A stretch of DNA of 63,253 nt from the NCBI GenBank assembly GCA_905215055.1, contig CAJMOH010000011.1, positions 1-63,253 on the forward strand. Direction: 5' to 3'. The position numbers were made by a program, and so were the translations under genes. Positions 59,969-63,253 of the stretch are shown one piece after another. The DNA is from an uncultured bacterium (GTDB lineage: Bacteria > Bacillota > Clostridia > Oscillospirales > Acutalibacteraceae). Numbering within the stretch: position 1 is the first letter of the stretch; every line of letters begins with the position of its first letter. A model generated the notes under the pieces. That model was not told the origin of the DNA. It worked only from the letters and a program-made list of their open reading frames with translations, and made no database searches.

Positions 59969-61096
59969 TTACAGGTGTTCCTGAACGCTTCTCAGCACCT
60001 CTTCAAACAGGGCCTCCTCCTGGGGAGACGGCTCTGTCTGGCAGACCTCCCGCAGAAAGGCGGAGAACACCGTGCGCTCGTCCTGGCCCTTCAGCCTGGC
60101 GGCCCGCTCCCCGGTGACGGCCTCCGCCATCCAGGGGTTCAGCACCGCCAGCAGGTTGGGGTAATAGGGACGCAGCCGCTCTGCCGCCAGCAGCACAGGG
60201 ACCTTGTCCGCAAGTTCCAGCTCTACATAGTCCTCCACCGGGGACTGCTCCCCCGCCGCCAGCAAATCGGCAAACAGTCCGCTGATCCGCCGCACATCCC
60301 GCAGGGGACGGCAGGGAAGGAAGGTTTCCCTCATGGCTTGGCCGTCCCATTCCAGCTGGACAAAGCCCTTGGGCTGGTGTTCCTCGTCCACGGAATACTT
60401 GAGGGGGGACCCGGAATACCGGCCCCGTTCCCCGGCCTTTTGAGGGCCGTGGAGGTGGCCCAGGGCGGCGTAGTCAAACACGTTGAACAGGGAGGGCGGC
60501 ACCTGGGCGCTCCCCCCCACAAACAGGGTGCTTTCCGAGTCGGAGGTCTGCGCCCCGGCGGCGAAGCAATGGCTTACCAGCACATGACCCGCCCCCGGAT
60601 GAAACAGGGGAACCATTTGGTCCAGCAGGGCCTTCATGCACAGGCCTTCTCCCCGCAGGGTGCCGTCTCCCAGAAATTCCCTGGCCTGGGCCGCGTCGAA
60701 ATAGGGCAGCGGAAACAGCTGCAAAAAAAGTCCGTCCTCTTCAATGGTGACAGGGGAGAAGGCGTCGGCAAGCTCTGTGGCGAAATAGACCCCGCTGCGG
60801 GCCAGGGCGGTTTTGAGGAGAGCCATGCGCCCGGCGCCGTCGTGGTTGCCGGCAATGACGCATACCTTGGTCCCCAGCTCAATCAGCCGGGCCAGGGCTT
60901 CGTCAAACAGGCGGATGGCCTCCACCGGGGCGATCTGCCGGTCGTAAATGTCCCCGGCGATGATGACGCAGGCGGGCCGCTCCCGCTCCACGGCGGGGAG
61001 AAAGACTTGGTTTAAAAACCATCGCTGGTCCTCCAAAAGACTGCGGCCAAAGAGCATCCGCCCCAGGTGCCAGTCCGAGGTGTGAAACAGCTTCAT
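59969..61096 (-). CDS. sbcD: Exonuclease subunit SbcD (Mre11-like nuclease)
   Basis: A 375-residue Mre11-family nuclease. Metallophosphoesterase motifs FHTSDWHLGR (start), AGDIYDR, AGNHDG near residue 84, and the SHCFAAG and LGHLHGPQ segments are present. The C-terminal ~120 residues bind SbcC. It cuts hairpins and trims DNA ends, working with SbcC encoded downstream. ATG 61096 follows AAAAGGAG; the frame from 61219 is not needed. Confidence 0.96.
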   Translation of the reverse strand: MKLFHTSDWHLGRMLFGRSLLEDQRWFLNQVFLPAVERERPACVIIAGDIYDRQIAPVEAIRLFDEALARLIELGTKVCVIAGNHDGAGRMALLKTALARSGVYFATELADAFSPVTIEEDGLFLQLFPLPYFDAAQAREFLGDGTLRGEGLCMKALLDQMVPLFHPGAGHVLVSHCFAAGAQTSDSESTLFVGGSAQVPPSLFNVFDYAALGHLHGPQKAGERGRYSGSPLKYSVDEEHQPKGFVQLEWDGQAMRETFLPCRPLRDVRRISGLFADLLAAGEQSPVEDYVELELADKVPVLLAAERLRPYYPNLLAVLNPWMAEAVTGERAARLKGQDERTVFSAFLREVCQTEPSPQEEALFEEVLRSVQEHL

Positions 61097-61157
61097 AGGG
61101 ATCTCCTTTTTATAATTTCGTAAGATTTGCGGTCTTTTCTTTTTGAGAGAAATACGG

Positions 61158-61250
61158 TACAATGAAAAGGCCATCTGTTTATGGTAAACCGATGGCCGGA
61201 GACGGCTCCCGGAAAACAAGCGGGGAAGGCCGCCGGATTTTATTTGTATT
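61158..61250 (+). promoter_or_regulatory. Promoter and candidate attenuator of the carboxypeptidase gene
   Basis: TACAAT (61158-61163) follows a weak -35. Hairpin GGCCATC/GATGGCC (61169-61197) and a second stem (61196-61206 with 61229-61236) followed by ATTTTATTT share bases 61196-61197, so they exclude each other. A further ACGGGAAA/TTTCCCGT hairpin lies at 61264-61289. Confidence 0.5.
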
Positions 61251-61366
61251 CTATCACATTTTCACGGGAAAGGAAAGTTTGTTTCCCGTTTCCGCTCTCC
61301 TCCAGGGCGGATACACACTGTCATTGACCCGAATTCCATGGGGAAAACGGGAGAAGGGATTTAGCT

Positions 61367-62920
61367 ATGAGAAAACTGCGTCGATGGATTTGCGGGCTGT
61401 TGGCGGCGGTCTGCCTGACGGCTGGCTGCGCTCTGCCTGTTTCTGCGGAAGGCTTTGACTACAACTGGGACACGGACAAAACCAACAACCCCAACAGCCA
61501 CTATTGCAAGGCTTATTTCATGCTCAATCTGGACACGGACACAGTGGTTTACAGCGAAAACGCCGACGACCAGCTGCCCATAGCGTCTCTCACCAAGATC
61601 ATGAGCTATATTGTGGCCTACGAGACCATTCCCGACATTGAAAACGCCCAGATCACCATTCCCCAAAGCGTGGTGGACGAACTCTCCGGCACAGGCAGCT
61701 CTGTGGCGGAGTTTGAGGTGGGAGAGACCTTCACCGGCCTGAACATGCTCTATCTGATGATGGTGCCTTCGGGCAACAACGCGGCTCTGGCCCTGGCCAA
61801 GTATGTGGACCAGCTTTACGCCGAGGGCAAGCTGGACGGGTCCCGGTCCACGGCGGACAGCGGCGGGGCCGGCTCCTCCACAGACGATCCGGAGGCCGCT
61901 TCCGGCGAGGAGTCCTCGTCTGCGGCCCAAGCAGCCGGGGACGAGGGCTATGTGGCTCCCGCCTACGGGGAGGAGGGCTTTGACGGCAGCGACTACACCG
62001 GCCGCAGCTATTTTGTCCAGCTGATGAATGAAAAGGCCGCGGAGCTGGGCTGCACCAACACCCATTTCACCAACCCCCACGGCCTGCACAACGAAAACCA
62101 CTACTCCACGGCCCGGGACATGATTACCATCACAAAATACGCCATGAGCCTGCCCCACTTCACGGAAATCACCGGCACCACGGCCTGGAACTACACCCCT
62201 GTGGGGGATGAGGGTAACGTCCGCACGGCCAACACCACCAACCGCATGCTGACCAACATGGTGTACTCCGACGGCATGTCCTATTACTACGCCTATGCTA
62301 CCGGCATCAAGACTGGCTCTCACGACCAGGCGGGCTACTGCATTGTGGCCTCCGCCACCTATGGAGGGTACACCTATATTGTGGCCTGTCTGGGAAGTCC
62401 CTCGGTGGACTCCAACATTCACGGGGAGATGCTGGACGCGGCCACCCTGTTCCGCTGGGCCTTGACCAGTCTTTCCAGCCGGACCATTGTGGCCCAGGGG
62501 GACATTCTCACCGACGTGGAATTGGAGTACGCCTGGCAGCAGGACACGTTGCAGCTGGTGGCGGGGGAAAACGTGTCGGTGATGCTGCCCAACAGCGTGG
62601 ATGTTTCCAGCATTGTGGTGGAGGCGGATGTGCCGGACAGCGTACAGGCGCCCATTGAGCGGGGCGAGGAAATCGGCGTGGCCACCATGAGCTATGCCGG
62701 CGAGGTGATTGCCACGGTGCCTCTGGTGGCTGCGGAAAGCGTCTCCCGCAGCGAGATGCTCTCCTTTATCAGCCAGAGCGGGTCTGTATTTACTTCCCCC
62801 TGGTTTTTGATTATCATGGGGATTATTCTGCTGCTGATTGTGGTTTACATCATCCTGATTCTGTTGTACCGCCGCAAGCAAAAGCAACTGCGCCGGGTGC
62901 GGAAATACCGAGATCTGTGA
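61367..62920 (+). CDS. D-alanyl-D-alanine carboxypeptidase (peptidase S11)
   Basis: A 517-residue low-molecular-weight penicillin-binding protein. A signal peptide (residues 1-~27, ending PVSAEG) precedes the catalytic domain with Ser74-x-x-Lys77 (SLTK), Ser135-Gly-Asn137 and Lys315-Thr-Gly317. Between the second and third motifs is a ~55-residue acidic, Ser/Gly/Ala-rich insert (about residues 155-210). The C-terminus has a membrane helix and basic tail. It trims terminal D-Ala from wall pentapeptides. GAGAAGGG lies before the ATG. Confidence 0.95.
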   Translation: MRKLRRWICGLLAAVCLTAGCALPVSAEGFDYNWDTDKTNNPNSHYCKAYFMLNLDTDTVVYSENADDQLPIASLTKIMSYIVAYETIPDIENAQITIPQSVVDELSGTGSSVAEFEVGETFTGLNMLYLMMVPSGNNAALALAKYVDQLYAEGKLDGSRSTADSGGAGSSTDDPEAASGEESSSAAQAAGDEGYVAPAYGEEGFDGSDYTGRSYFVQLMNEKAAELGCTNTHFTNPHGLHNENHYSTARDMITITKYAMSLPHFTEITGTTAWNYTPVGDEGNVRTANTTNRMLTNMVYSDGMSYYYAYATGIKTGSHDQAGYCIVASATYGGYTYIVACLGSPSVDSNIHGEMLDAATLFRWALTSLSSRTIVAQGDILTDVELEYAWQQDTLQLVAGENVSVMLPNSVDVSSIVVEADVPDSVQAPIERGEEIGVATMSYAGEVIATVPLVAAESVSRSEMLSFISQSGSVFTSPWFLIIMGIILLLIVVYIILILLYRRKQKQLRRVRKYRDL

Positions 62921-62974
62921 TCTCCCGCTTTCTTGAAAGAAAGCCGCAGTGCCTGCGCTCTCTCTTCGCGGGAC

Positions 62975-62991
62975 GGGCCGCAAAGCGGCCC
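62975..62991 (+). repeat. GGGCCGC hairpin at the edge of the terminal repeat region
   Basis: GGGCCGC (62975-62981), AAA loop, GCGGCCC (62985-62991). It lies in the 333-bp gene-free end of the window, preceded by TCTTCGCG as in the A-elements. Confidence 0.7.
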
Positions 62992-63098
62992 GGGCAGTTA
63001 TCGAAGCGTTAGCTCTCTTGCGCGGCAGGAAACACCTGGATACAGTGCGAACCCTGCTTTCCGCGCCTGCGGCACTGCGGCGAAGGTCACAGCAAATC

Positions 63099-63253
63099 CG
63101 CCGCCGGTGCGTGGCCGCACGGGCCATGCCGCCTTCTTGCGTTCCGCAAGGGCGGGGGGTTGCACCCCAGGCATGCCGGCCTCTTGCCTTCGGCAAGGCC
63201 GGGGGGTTGCACCCCAGGCATGCCGGCTTCTTGCCTGCGGCAAGGCCGGAAAG
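63099..63253 (-). repeat. B-module array, inverted orientation, running off the window
   Basis: On the minus strand three hairpin-1 units occur (loops GCA, GAA, GAA), two of them as a 47-bp tandem (the same bases at 63160 and 63207). The array ends with GTGCG-GCCA-CGCAC-type sequence identical to 52267-52292. The last 52 bp are the exact complement of 51709-51760. Confidence 0.93.

Noticed and set aside
56692..60117. 1141-codon open frame on the plus strand, the longest ORF in the window
   Set aside because: It lies antisense to sbcC and sbcD, whose motifs are intact; its Gln/Leu/Gly-rich translation is a GC-bias shadow with no ribosome site.
63099..63253. Insertion-sequence terminal repeats
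   Set aside because: No transposase frame is associated, and the units are multi-hairpin modules rather than simple termini.
1..63253. tRNA, rRNA or known riboswitch genes
   Set aside because: No T-loop signature, rRNA core or recognised riboswitch core was found by eye in the intergenic regions; a covariance-model scan would be decisive.

Overview
The window is high-GC, gene-dense chromosomal DNA from a low-G+C-phylum (Firmicutes-type) anaerobe. Best guess is the Oscillospiraceae / clostridial cluster IV group. The evidence is Firmicutes-style ribosome-binding sites, the atpBEFHAGDC gene order, DegV, VanW, DUF4364 and DUF1538 proteins, a lipoteichoic-acid-synthase-like enzyme, a Na+-pumping decarboxylase and ferredoxin-type cluster enzymes. 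No rRNA, tRNA, CRISPR array, phage or transposase gene was seen. Most long ORFs on the opposite strand are antisense shadows produced by the GC bias.

Layout. 1-4.3 kb (minus): a secreted protein with a Pro-rich repeat tail (cut by the window edge), a DUF4364 regulator, a polysaccharide flippase and a GT2 glycosyltransferase. 4.4-8.7 kb (plus): a small XRE regulator with a membrane partner, an acetyltransferase, DegV, DUF2752 and a GT39-type membrane glycosyltransferase. 8.7-16.3 kb: an aldo/keto reductase, then a cell-surface polymer cluster (WcaJ-type priming transferase, TagA/WecG transferase, UDP-GlcNAc 2-epimerase, LTA-synthase-like enzyme, GNAT). 16.5-20.0 kb: a Na+-translocating oxaloacetate-type decarboxylase operon with the biotin carrier as a separate protein. 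20.2-25.3 kb: a DUF308 protein, a TIM-barrel epimerase, an AlkD-like repair protein, a UgtP-like glycolipid synthase and a VanW lipoprotein. 25.3-33.1 kb: a long co-directional run (nadE, hydroxyacid dehydrogenase, cysteine desulfurase, thiI, cinA, gluQ) concerned with NAD and tRNA modification. 33.1-38.6 kb: a DUF368 (PopT-type) translocase, a HAD phosphatase, malic enzyme, an ECF S-component and an HtrA protease. 39.0-45.3 kb: the complete F1Fo ATP synthase operon. 45.4-50.4 kb (minus): a tandem PII-like protein with a DUF1538 membrane protein, and a GH13 sucrose-phosphorylase-type enzyme with an unrecognised P-loop kinase. 50.7-62.9 kb: an esterase, mutY, a MerR regulator, a SpoVB/MurJ-type flippase, an MBL-fold hydrolase, sbcC, sbcD and a D,D-carboxypeptidase.

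How the genes fit together. Malic enzyme and the oxaloacetate decarboxylase both produce pyruvate from C4 acids, and the decarboxylase stores energy as a Na+ gradient. The ATP synthase c subunit lacks the usual Na+ ligands and so looks H+-coupled. Several genes serve undecaprenyl-linked envelope polymers: two flippases, the priming transferase, TagA, the epimerase, the LTA-synthase-like enzyme and the DUF368 translocase.

The most unusual signals are non-coding. A family of modular hairpin repeats at 51.6-52.4 kb and 63.1-63.25 kb shows compensatory base changes between copies. A separate 180-bp array holds seven strictly alternating short inverted motifs. Three 14-bp direct repeats lie at an exact 23-bp period over the XRE promoter. 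Terminator-like hairpins sit in the leaders of the ATP synthase operon and the carboxypeptidase gene.
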